DNA from: Planctomycetota bacterium
GTDB lineage: Bacteria; Planctomycetota; Planctomycetia; Pirellulales; Thermoguttaceae
NCBI GenBank assembly: GCA_023397045.1
Contig: JAEWUR010000782.1
Span: 1 to 5,854, forward strand
Direction of reading: 5' to 3'
Length of the DNA: 5,854 nt
Numbering within the stretch: the first letter of the stretch is position 1; each line of letters opens with the position of its first letter. A model generated the notes under the pieces. It saw nothing but the letters and a program-made list of their open reading frames with translations. It was not told the origin of the DNA and did no database searches. A program made the position numbers and the translations under genes. Below, piece after piece: positions 1 through 5,076 of this stretch.

Positions 1-65
1 ACGGTACGTCGGCCATGACGATTCCACAGATCCGACACCCCATCAACCGCTAAAACAACGCCGTC

Positions 66-998
66 TCATCCCTCCCCCAAACCCACAATCCGCTCGGCCA
101 CCTCGCCGGCGTCAAAAGGCTCGGCCACCTGCACGAAACGGCACTCGCTCAAGCTGCGGAACCACGTGCCCTGCTTCTTAGCCAACTGCCGGGTGTGGCG
201 CACCACAAGTTCCCTCGCCTCGTCCGGGCTGCATCGCCCTTCCAACTGCTCGATCACCTCGCGATAACCGACCGCCTGCCGCGCGGTACGGCTGAGCGTT
301 CGACCGTCAGCCAACAGACGGCCGACCTCGTCGACCAAACCCGCCGCGAACATCGCATCAACCCGGCGTGCAATCCGGGCGTGCAAATCCTCTTTCGACC
401 AATCCAAGACAAACACCCGGCACTCCTCGGCCGGAAGGCCCACGTCAAACTGCCGTTGCCAATCGCTGATCGGCCGGCCGGTCTTCTCGAAAACCTCCAA
501 CGCACGGATCAGCCGACGCGAATCGTTCGCATGCAGCCGCCCGGCCGTCGTCGGATCGACTGCTGCCACCTGACCGTGCAGCCAATCGTCGCCGTGCTGT
601 TTCGCCTGCTCGGCCAGCCGATGCCGGAAATCCCAATCGGCGGACGGCCCTTCAAAAATCCCTCGCAACAGCCCCTTCAGATAGAGCGGCGTTCCGCCCA
701 CGAACAACACCTGCCGCCCACGCCCGCGAATCTCGTCGGCACACCGCCCGGCGGCTTCGACGTACTGTGCAAGACTGTATTCCTCATCCGGTTCCAACAC
801 ATCGATCAGGTGATGCGGCACGCTCCGACGTTCGTCAAGCGACGGCTTGGCCGTCCCGATGTCCATCCGGCGATACAGGGCCATCGAATCCAGCGAAATC
901 ACCTCGGCATCGATCCGCCGGGCCAGCTCGACGCCCACCGCCGACTTGCCCGAGGCCGTCGCACCGGTCAAAAACCAACAATTTTCGGCAAAATTCAT
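66..998 (-). CDS. miaA: tRNA dimethylallyltransferase (MiaA)
   Basis: MiaA transfers a dimethylallyl group from DMAPP to N6 of A37 in tRNAs that read codons starting with U; it is a cytosolic enzyme. The 310-residue product has the normal family length and shows the family motifs in order: P-loop GATASGKS (about residues 12-19), DSMALYRRMDIGTAKP (from about 37, matching the usual DSMQVYRGMDIGTAKP with the catalytic Asp), VGGTPLYLKGLL (about 100-111; the family usually has GGTGLY), NDSRRLIRALEVFEKTG, and near the C-terminus TRQLAKKQGTWFR. The ATG is chosen because it leaves the normal short stretch before the P-loop; I see no strong Shine-Dalgarno sequence in front of it. The gene diverges from hisE across about 110 bases that contain two GTGGACY heptamers. 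Function is very likely from motifs alone. Confidence 0.97.
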   Translation of the reverse strand: MNFAENCWFLTGATASGKSAVGVELARRIDAEVISLDSMALYRRMDIGTAKPSLDERRSVPHHLIDVLEPDEEYSLAQYVEAAGRCADEIRGRGRQVLFVGGTPLYLKGLLRGIFEGPSADWDFRHRLAEQAKQHGDDWLHGQVAAVDPTTAGRLHANDSRRLIRALEVFEKTGRPISDWQRQFDVGLPAEECRVFVLDWSKEDLHARIARRVDAMFAAGLVDEVGRLLADGRTLSRTARQAVGYREVIEQLEGRCSPDEARELVVRHTRQLAKKQGTWFRSLSECRFVQVAEPFDAGEVAERIVGLGEG

Positions 999-1014
999 GG
1001 CATCGGCGGGGGTT

Positions 1015-1028
1015 GTGGACCGTGGACT
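1015..1028. repeat. Two GTGGACY heptamers upstream of miaA
   Basis: GTGGACC and GTGGACT sit head to tail, starting 17 bases upstream of the miaA ATG. Two units alone could be chance. They are listed because similar seven-base repeats occur at three other gene boundaries in this window and share the GTGGAY core with those at 4911-5017. Confidence 0.35.
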
Positions 1029-1094
1029 CGGGATGTTACATTAAATGGGTAAGCGCTCGTCAGACTTTCTATTCTGTGCGGAACTTGGTCTTCT

Positions 1095-1101
1095 GGAAAG
1101 G
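1095..1101 (+). promoter_or_regulatory. Ribosome binding site that decides the hisE start
   Basis: GGAAAGG lies 7 bases before the GTG at 1109, a good Shine-Dalgarno distance. The alternative GTG at 1103 would be almost on top of this site, so 1109 is preferred. The reading frame is open far upstream, so the binding site is the main evidence for the start. Confidence 0.6.
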
Positions 1102-1108
1102 TGTGGCT

Positions 1109-1441
1109 GTGTCCGATTCGAGCGAGATTCTTCCCCGGCTGATGGCCGTGCTGGAAGACCGAAAAGTCAAACGTCCTTCAAATTCCTACACCTCGATGCT
1201 TTTCGAGGGCGGAATCGACGCCCTGGGCCAAAAAGTGTGCGAAGAGGCCGCCGAGGTCGTCGATGCGGCGTCCGTCGCCGGCGTAGACCGCGGCTATAGC
1301 GTCATTTATGAAGCCGCCGACCTCCTCTACCACCTTCTGGCGTTGATGGCCTACTGCGACGTCTCGCTGGTCGACGTCGAAGAAGAACTTGGGCGGCGAT
1401 TCGGCAAGTCCGGCCTCAGAAACGTCGCCTCGCCGCGATAG
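1109..1441 (+). CDS. hisE: Phosphoribosyl-ATP pyrophosphatase (HisE)
   Basis: HisE carries out the second step of histidine biosynthesis, hydrolysing phosphoribosyl-ATP to phosphoribosyl-AMP and pyrophosphate in the cytosol. The 110-residue product has the usual size of a stand-alone HisE (all-alpha MazG-like fold). It shows SYTSMLFEGG (about 26-35), KVCEEAAEVVDAA (about 42-54, with the acidic Mg-binding residues E45, E46 and E49) and YEAADLLYHLLALM (about 67-80, with E68 and D71). The C-terminal ELGRRFGKSGLRN is also typical. No HisI domain is fused, and no other his gene is in the window, so the gene stands apart from any his operon here. Its last 91 bases overlap the 3' end of the convergent amidohydrolase gene, leaving no room for a terminator between them. 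Confidence 0.95.
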   Translation: MSDSSEILPRLMAVLEDRKVKRPSNSYTSMLFEGGIDALGQKVCEEAAEVVDAASVAGVDRGYSVIYEAADLLYHLLALMAYCDVSLVDVEEELGRRFGKSGLRNVASPR

Positions 1442-2748
1442 TACCGGCCAACGACCGGCTGCTCCGACTCGAGCAGCAACGCATACGGATCCGCCTCGCC
1501 GCCGGGCAGCGCAACAATCGTCAGGTCCGCAATCTTGCCCGGCTCAATCGTGCCGATCTCCCGATCGAATCCCAACGCCTTCGCGCCGTGAAGCGTTCCC
1601 ATTCGCAGAATCTGCTCCGGCCCAACGTCGCGATGCCGTCGTGCGGCGAATCGCATTTCATTCAACACGCTCAGGTCGGGCGATGATCCGCGGCCGTCGG
1701 TGCCGAGCGCCACCACAACGCCCGACCGCAACATCTCCGACAACGGATACGCATCCCTGGCGAACCAATCGTGCGTGCGCGGACAGTAGACCGCCGCCAT
1801 CCGATCGGCCTCGCTCCCCAGAAAAGCAATCTCCTCTGCGTCGAGATAATTGCCATGCACGACCAACGCCCGATGGGCCAACGCCAATTGTTTCAGATAA
1901 TTCATCGGCCGTGTGCCGCGTTCGATCGCCATCGTCGGCCACGCACCGATCTCCTCCAAAAACTCCCGCATCGGACCGCTTCCCTCGCGCAGCAACTCTA
2001 TCTCCTCGCGCGACTCGGCCACGTGCATCGCCAACGGAATTTTTTTGTTGATCGATAGGGTGATAAGAGCCGAAAGCAACTCAGGATGGACGCTGTAGGT
2101 AGCGTGCGGACTGATGGCAAGAATTGGTCCCCTCTCCCTTTGGGAGAGCCCGTCAGCAGGTCCCCTCTCCCTTTGGGAGAGGGTTAGGGTGAGGGCGTCC
2201 TTCCAATCGACATCGCGTCCCTCAATCGTGTCCGCACACTTGCCCTCACCCCCGTCCCCTCTCCCAAAGGGCGAGAGGAGACTCCGGACAACATCCAGGG
2301 CCAACGGCACACGCTCGGGCGTTGGCGCAATCAACTCGCGAAACCAAACCACCCGGCACGGCACGGCAGCAACAGACTCAGGCAATTCCGCCGTTTGCGC
2401 AATATCGCCGACCGTTGTGACGCCCTCGCGAAGACTCTCTTGAAGACCAGCCGCGACCGCATGATCGAAGCCGCCACTCTGCCGATGTGCCCGAACGGTG
2501 CGAATCCAGTCGACGAATCCGATGCCGCGACAACCCAACGGCGACGTCAGATCGCTGAAGTCGAGATGCACGTGCGCATTGACCAAGCCCGGCAAAATCG
2601 CCACGTTGCCAAGGTCGATCTCTTCGCTTCCCGAACCTGCCGAACCCACCGTCGTAATTCGTGGGCCGTCGACCGTCACACACCCATTGCGGATCGGCTC
2701 ACCAGCCACAGGAAAAACGTATCTCGCACGAAGCGTCAACCGTGCCAT
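1351..2748 (-). CDS. Metal-dependent amidohydrolase / deaminase of the Trz/Atz type, with in-frame repeat insertion
   Basis: A member of the amidohydrolase superfamily (cytosine deaminase/TRZ-ATZ-like), which hydrolyses C-N bonds, usually deaminating purines, pterins or triazines with one bound metal. Seen in the 465-residue product: a beta-rich N-terminus ending in LPGLVNAHVHLDFS (metal ligands H59 and H61), ISPHATYSV (H215), LAMHVAESREE (H242), VVHGNYLD (H298), LGTDGRGSSPDLSVLNEM (D351) and a C-terminal GTIEPGKIADLTIV strand. The ligand set looks complete. Aminodeoxyfutalosine deaminase of the menaquinone pathway is one possible identity, but the motifs do not prove a substrate. Residues of about 157-208 come from a palindromic repeat block inserted before the ISPH motif; without it the protein is about 413 residues. 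The Ser/Thr-rich tail (RRPSSSSTSTSETSQ) is read from the strand opposite hisE. The ATG at 2748 is preferred over the upstream TTG because GAGGA lies 6 bases before it. It follows the fusion gene on the same strand and is probably in its operon. Confidence 0.9.
   Translation of the reverse strand: MARLTLRARYVFPVAGEPIRNGCVTVDGPRITTVGSAGSGSEEIDLGNVAILPGLVNAHVHLDFSDLTSPLGCRGIGFVDWIRTVRAHRQSGGFDHAVAAGLQESLREGVTTVGDIAQTAELPESVAAVPCRVVWFRELIAPTPERVPLALDVVRSLLSPFGRGDGGEGKCADTIEGRDVDWKDALTLTLSQRERGPADGLSQRERGPILAISPHATYSVHPELLSALITLSINKKIPLAMHVAESREEIELLREGSGPMREFLEEIGAWPTMAIERGTRPMNYLKQLALAHRALVVHGNYLDAEEIAFLGSEADRMAAVYCPRTHDWFARDAYPLSEMLRSGVVVALGTDGRGSSPDLSVLNEMRFAARRHRDVGPEQILRMGTLHGAKALGFDREIGTIEPGKIADLTIVALPGGEADPYALLLESEQPVVGRYYRGEATFLRPDLPNRRPSSSSTSTSETSQ
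2125..2280. repeat. Composite palindromic (REP-like) element inside the amidohydrolase gene
   Basis: Three related copies are visible. 2126-2148 and 2159-2181 are identical 23-base direct repeats, 33 bases apart, each with the perfect stem CTCTCCC-TTT-GGGAGAG. The second continues through GGGTTAGGGTGAGGGC to 2196. A third copy in opposite orientation runs from 2242 to 2278: GCCCTCACCC at 2242-2251 is the exact reverse complement of 2187-2196, and CCCCTCTCCCAAAGGGCGAGAGG (split here as CCCCTCTCCC at 2256 and AAAGGGCGAGAGG at 2266) mirrors the palindrome. The block is in frame with the amidohydrolase and encodes about 52 residues, including SPFGRGDGGEGK and LTLTLSQRERG. From general knowledge, such LTLTLSQRERG/SPLPKGERG strings are the translated signature of a widespread bacterial intergenic palindrome. 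The outer limits are set by where the enzyme-like sequence resumes and are accurate to a few codons. Confidence 0.85.
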
Positions 2749-2754
2749 CCCCAA

Positions 2755-2759
2755 TCCTC
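2755..2759 (-). promoter_or_regulatory. Ribosome binding site deciding the amidohydrolase start
   Basis: On the minus strand GAGGA lies 6 bases before the ATG at 2748. The alternative TTG at 2754 would touch this site. The site directly adjoins the heptamer array at 2762-2817, so changes in the array could affect access to it. Confidence 0.6.
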
Positions 2760-2761
2760 AA

Positions 2762-2817
2762 ACTCTCGACTCTCAAATCTCAAATCTCAAATCTTAACTC
2801 TCAACTCTCCACTCTCA
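2762..2817. repeat. Array of eight AMTCTCA heptamers between two co-directional genes
   Basis: Eight head-to-tail seven-base units on the plus strand: ACTCTCG, ACTCTCA, AATCTCA, AATCTCA, AATCTTA, ACTCTCA, ACTCTCC, ACTCTCA. A ninth, degenerate unit (ACTCCCT, 2818-2824) runs into the stop codon of the fusion gene. In the sense of transcription the units read TGAGAGT or TGAGATT. The array fills nearly the whole 74-base gap between the fusion gene and the amidohydrolase, ending beside the latter's ribosome binding site. It is strongly strand-asymmetric (pyrimidine-rich on plus) and has no terminator-like stem. Confidence 0.9.
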
Positions 2818-2822
2818 ACTCC

Positions 2823-3941
2823 CTAAATTCCTTTCCGAATCACCGTCGACGAGACATCGACGCGAAAAAGCTCGGGCGGGACTTCTCGCGAGATCGCAGC
2901 GAGCGGCTCGGGCAATTCGAGATCGCCCAACCGGACGAATCCCACGCCCATCGTGCGTCCAAACACCAGAAAACGGCATCCCCGCGTAACAATCCGATCG
3001 ACAGCCGCCTGATGGGCCGCAGAATTTCCACGATAATATTGTGCCGCGGCAATGCGCCGCATCGTGTCGGCGCCAACCAGAAACGTCGCGCCGGGAAACA
3101 ACCTCGACTTCTCGTCAAACGTCGCAGCCCGGGTTAGATAGACCGTCTGGCCCGGCGGAATGTGCGAGAGCCGATGCTCGATCTCCGCGAAATCCAACGG
3201 AGGCTTGTCGACGTTGACGACCGAGATTTCGAGCGACACGTGCTCGTGCAACACCTCCTGGCCCACTCGAACGATGCCCTGATGGCCTTCGTGAAACGGA
3301 TTGAACGCGCCGGGAAAGATCGCTTTCGGCGGGCGGCCGGTCGGATGAATACACACGCTTTCGACCTTGCCCAGCAACAAATCTTGCCAGGCCGGCTCGC
3401 CATGCGTCTCCGAGTGCTCGACGTGTTCATCCTCCAACAATTCGAGTTGCAGCCGGTCGGCAACGCCGCAGGCCTCGGCCACGACGTTCAGCAAAAGCCG
3501 GCCGACCAGCTTTTCCTCCTCCGCCCGGGTGCGACGGTCTTTCTGGAGTTCGAGCCGCCAAGTGGCCGTGCGTTCGACGGTTTGCAGGGCTAAATGAACC
3601 CGGTGCGGACCATGTTTCGGCCGATCCGTCGCCAGACTGGCCGTGCAAGCCACGCCCGCCGGCATGTTTTTCGCCTCGTCATACTGACGTGCCCGTTCAA
3701 AAGCCGTCATCGCCATCGCCCGAGCCGTCCGGGCCGAGCAAAACTCGTCCGGCGGACCGCCAAGCCACGCCGTCACCGCCGACGCCGAGTACGGAACAAC
3801 CGCTTCGAGCAGCGTTCGCGACCCGCCGGGCACTTCCAGCAGGTCGGCGATCGCACGACTCCCCCCCCCGGTCGCAGCCAAAACAATCCGCGTCGGCGTG
3901 TCATGAATCTGCTGCACAAGTTGTTCGGGGGAGAGTTGCAT
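2823..3941 (-). CDS. Fusion of a CinA-C/PncC-like domain with a NadD-like nucleotidyltransferase
   Basis: The 372-residue product has two domains. Residues of about 5-155 resemble the CinA C-terminal (NMN deamidase, PncC) fold: an AATGGGSRAIADLLEVPGGS segment, VVPYSASAVTAWLG, FCSARTARAMAMTAFERA and GVACTASLATDRPKHGPHRVHLAL. Residues of about 205-372 are a nucleotidyltransferase of the NadD/NMNAT type, with IFPGAFNPFHEGH (HIGH-like motif, 208-220), FLVGADTMRR (287-296) and the terminal SSTVIRKG (364-371). In the known pathway PncC turns NMN into NaMN and NadD adenylates NaMN to NaAD, so one chain could carry both steps; this is inferred. The usual AESCTGG motif of PncC reads AATGGGS here, so deamidase activity is uncertain. 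The ATG at 3941 is preferred over the upstream TTG at 4007, whose extra 22 residues look non-family-like. No Shine-Dalgarno is seen, but a promoter lies just upstream. Confidence 0.88.
   Translation of the reverse strand: MQLSPEQLVQQIHDTPTRIVLAATGGGSRAIADLLEVPGGSRTLLEAVVPYSASAVTAWLGGPPDEFCSARTARAMAMTAFERARQYDEAKNMPAGVACTASLATDRPKHGPHRVHLALQTVERTATWRLELQKDRRTRAEEEKLVGRLLLNVVAEACGVADRLQLELLEDEHVEHSETHGEPAWQDLLLGKVESVCIHPTGRPPKAIFPGAFNPFHEGHQGIVRVGQEVLHEHVSLEISVVNVDKPPLDFAEIEHRLSHIPPGQTVYLTRAATFDEKSRLFPGATFLVGADTMRRIAAAQYYRGNSAAHQAAVDRIVTRGCRFLVFGRTMGVGFVRLGDLELPEPLAAISREVPPELFRVDVSSTVIRKGI
3861..3869. repeat. Nine-base C/G homopolymer in the fusion gene
   Basis: A run of nine C on plus (nine G in the coding strand) encodes exactly three glycines, residues 25-27, in the altered AATGGGS motif of the fusion gene. 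It is the longest GC homopolymer I noticed. Gain or loss of one base would shift the frame at about residue 28. It could be simple glycine codon choice, a slippage site or a place for sequencing error. Confidence 0.9.
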
Positions 3942-3949
3942 ACCCCGAA

Positions 3950-3978
3950 ATTGTATGCGGATCCTGCCATTTCGGCAA
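3950..3978 (-). promoter_or_regulatory. Sigma-70-like promoter for the fusion gene, giving a near-leaderless mRNA
   Basis: On the minus strand TTGCCG (3978-3973, 4 of 6 to TTGACA) and TACAAT (3955-3950, 5 of 6 to TATAAT) are separated by exactly 17 bases. Only 8 bases lie between the -10 box and the ATG at 3941, so the expected transcription start falls within about 0-2 bases of the ATG. This agrees with the lack of a Shine-Dalgarno sequence there. Planctomycete promoters are less well defined than those of E. coli, so confidence is moderate. Confidence 0.5.
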
Positions 3979-4070
3979 CCCGGGCCGCGAAGATCCAAAT
4001 TTCTCAATAATGCCCGCCGCCCGGCGAATGACCCTTCAGAAAGATGTCCCTTTCAACCTCACAACTTCCC

Positions 4071-4075
4071 GGAGG
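4071..4075 (+). promoter_or_regulatory. Strong ribosome binding site for the coiled-coil gene
   Basis: GGAGG lies 9 bases before the ATG at 4085. The reading frame is open far upstream (to 3689) across the opposite-strand gene, so this site and the hydrophobic N-terminus that follows decide the start. Confidence 0.8.
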
Positions 4076-4084
4076 ACTGGAACC

Positions 4085-4903
4085 ATGATCAAGAAAATAC
4101 TGATCATCGGCGGCGGGGCGGCCCTGGTGAGCATGGTGCTCGTCGGTCGCGACGCCATGAGCTACGTGCGCACGTCGTTTGGATACGTCTCCGATGCCGC
4201 ATCGGAAGCCGTGCCGATCGAGTTTCAAATCGATCGCGCGCGAAACATGATCCAAGACCTTGTCACCGAGGTGCGCAAGAACATGCACATCATTGCCAAG
4301 GAAGAGGTCGAAGTGCAGCGCCTCGACGAACAAATCGGCGAGAGCGAATCGCGAATGGCCAAGGATAAGGACCAACTGATGCGGCTGAAGGACGACGCGT
4401 CCTCAGGCCAGGCCAAGTTCGTCTACGCCGGTCGAAGCTACACGCTCGACGAAGTGCGGAACGATTTGACCAACCGGTTCGAACGCTACAAGACCGGCGA
4501 GGCCACGCTGGCAAGCCTCAAGGAAATCCGCAACGCGCGGCAGAAAAGCCTTGTGGCCGCCCAGCAGAAACTCGAAGGCATGTTGGCCTCGCGCCGTCAG
4601 TTGCAAGTCGAGGTCGAAAACCTCGAAGCTCGATTGCAGATGATCGCCGCAGCCAAGGCCACGAGCAACTACCAGTTCGACGACAGCCGGCTCGGACGCG
4701 TCAAGGAACTCGTCTCGAACCTGAAATCGCGACTCGAAGTGGCCGAGAAACTGGTCAATGCCGAGGTCTATTACCAGGACGAAATCCCCCTGGACAAGGC
4801 CTCGCCCGAAAACATCGTCGAGCAGGTCACCGAGCATTTCGCTCCACAGACCACCCCGGCCGACTCGGTCGAAAAACCCGCGGAGAAAGTGGCGCAGAAG
4901 TAG
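4085..4903 (+). CDS. Membrane-anchored coiled-coil protein, function unknown
   Basis: I do not recognise a named family. The 272-residue product begins MIKK followed by a hydrophobic stretch (ILIIGGGAALVSMVLVG, about 5-21), which reads as one membrane anchor or uncleaved signal; with the basic N-terminus inside, the rest would face the periplasm. Residues of about 45-105 and 120-225 are charged, alanine- and leucine-rich helices with heptad-like spacing (for example EVQRLDEQIGESESRMAKDKDQ, shown in part as VQRLDEQIGESESRM), so coiled coils are likely. They are split by a short predicted strand, KFVYAGRSYTLDEV (about 111-124). The C-terminus (about 240-272) is Pro/Lys/Glu-rich and probably unstructured. 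It has a strong ribosome binding site and is followed by a large heptamer inverted repeat and then an FHA gene on the same strand. A structural or scaffold role is possible; nothing points to catalysis. Confidence 0.88.
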   Translation: MIKKILIIGGGAALVSMVLVGRDAMSYVRTSFGYVSDAASEAVPIEFQIDRARNMIQDLVTEVRKNMHIIAKEEVEVQRLDEQIGESESRMAKDKDQLMRLKDDASSGQAKFVYAGRSYTLDEVRNDLTNRFERYKTGEATLASLKEIRNARQKSLVAAQQKLEGMLASRRQLQVEVENLEARLQMIAAAKATSNYQFDDSRLGRVKELVSNLKSRLEVAEKLVNAEVYYQDEIPLDKASPENIVEQVTEHFAPQTTPADSVEKPAEKVAQK

Positions 4904-4910
4904 GGAAAAA

Positions 4911-5017
4911 GTGGATGGTGGGTAGTGGATAGTGGATAGTAGTCAGGTCTACGTTTCGAAGAAAGAAATGGCTTGTCTCCACAATTCACCATCCACCATC
5001 CACTATCCACCACCCGC
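4911..5017. repeat. Large inverted repeat whose arms are tandem GTGGATR heptamers
   Basis: The left arm (4911-4938) is four heptamers: GTGGATG, GTGGGTA, GTGGATA, GTGGATA. The right arm (4990-5017, with a partial fifth unit from 4983) is the same kind of array in reverse complement: CATCCAC, CATCCAC, TATCCAC, CACCCGC. Aligned without gaps, the arms match at 23 of 28 positions, and all five differences are transitions. About 50 bases of unrelated sequence (containing TCAGGTCTACGTTTCGAAG) form the loop. It begins 8 bases after the stop of the coiled-coil gene and ends 59 bases before the FHA start. There is no T-run after the right arm, so it is not a standard intrinsic terminator, but it could stabilise the 3' end of the first transcript or lower read-through. 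Confidence 0.85.
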
Positions 5018-5062
5018 TCCCCCATGCTACCATGATCCGAATTGCCGATAGTTTCTGGAGAC

Positions 5063-5068
5063 GGAGAG
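5063..5068 (+). promoter_or_regulatory. Ribosome binding site deciding the FHA gene start
   Basis: GGAGAG lies 8 bases before the ATG at 5077. The in-frame ATG at 5032 has no such site (CATGCTACC precedes it), so 5077 is preferred. Confidence 0.65.
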
Positions 5069-5076
5069 ATTCCCCC

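Noticed and set aside
1..16. Possible start of a further minus-strand gene (ATG at 16, reading MADVP)
   Set aside because: Only five codons are visible and the ribosome binding site is weak, so nothing can be claimed.
195..1052. A 285-residue open frame on the plus strand opposite miaA
   Set aside because: It is the antisense shadow of a motif-complete miaA in GC-rich DNA; its translation is rich in Arg, Pro and His and shows no domain.
1037..1075. Promoter for hisE (TTACAT and TATTCT)
   Set aside because: The boxes are 27 bases apart, and nothing resembling a -35 box lies at 16-18 bases from TATTCT.
2114..2443. Plus-strand frame with IGPLSLWE and SPLPKGERR strings
   Set aside because: These are the well-known spurious translations of the palindromic repeat on the strand opposite the amidohydrolase, not a gene.
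4911..5017. CRISPR-like array
   Set aside because: The repeat unit is seven bases, contiguous and without spacers, and the halves are inverted; this is a tandem and inverted repeat, not CRISPR.
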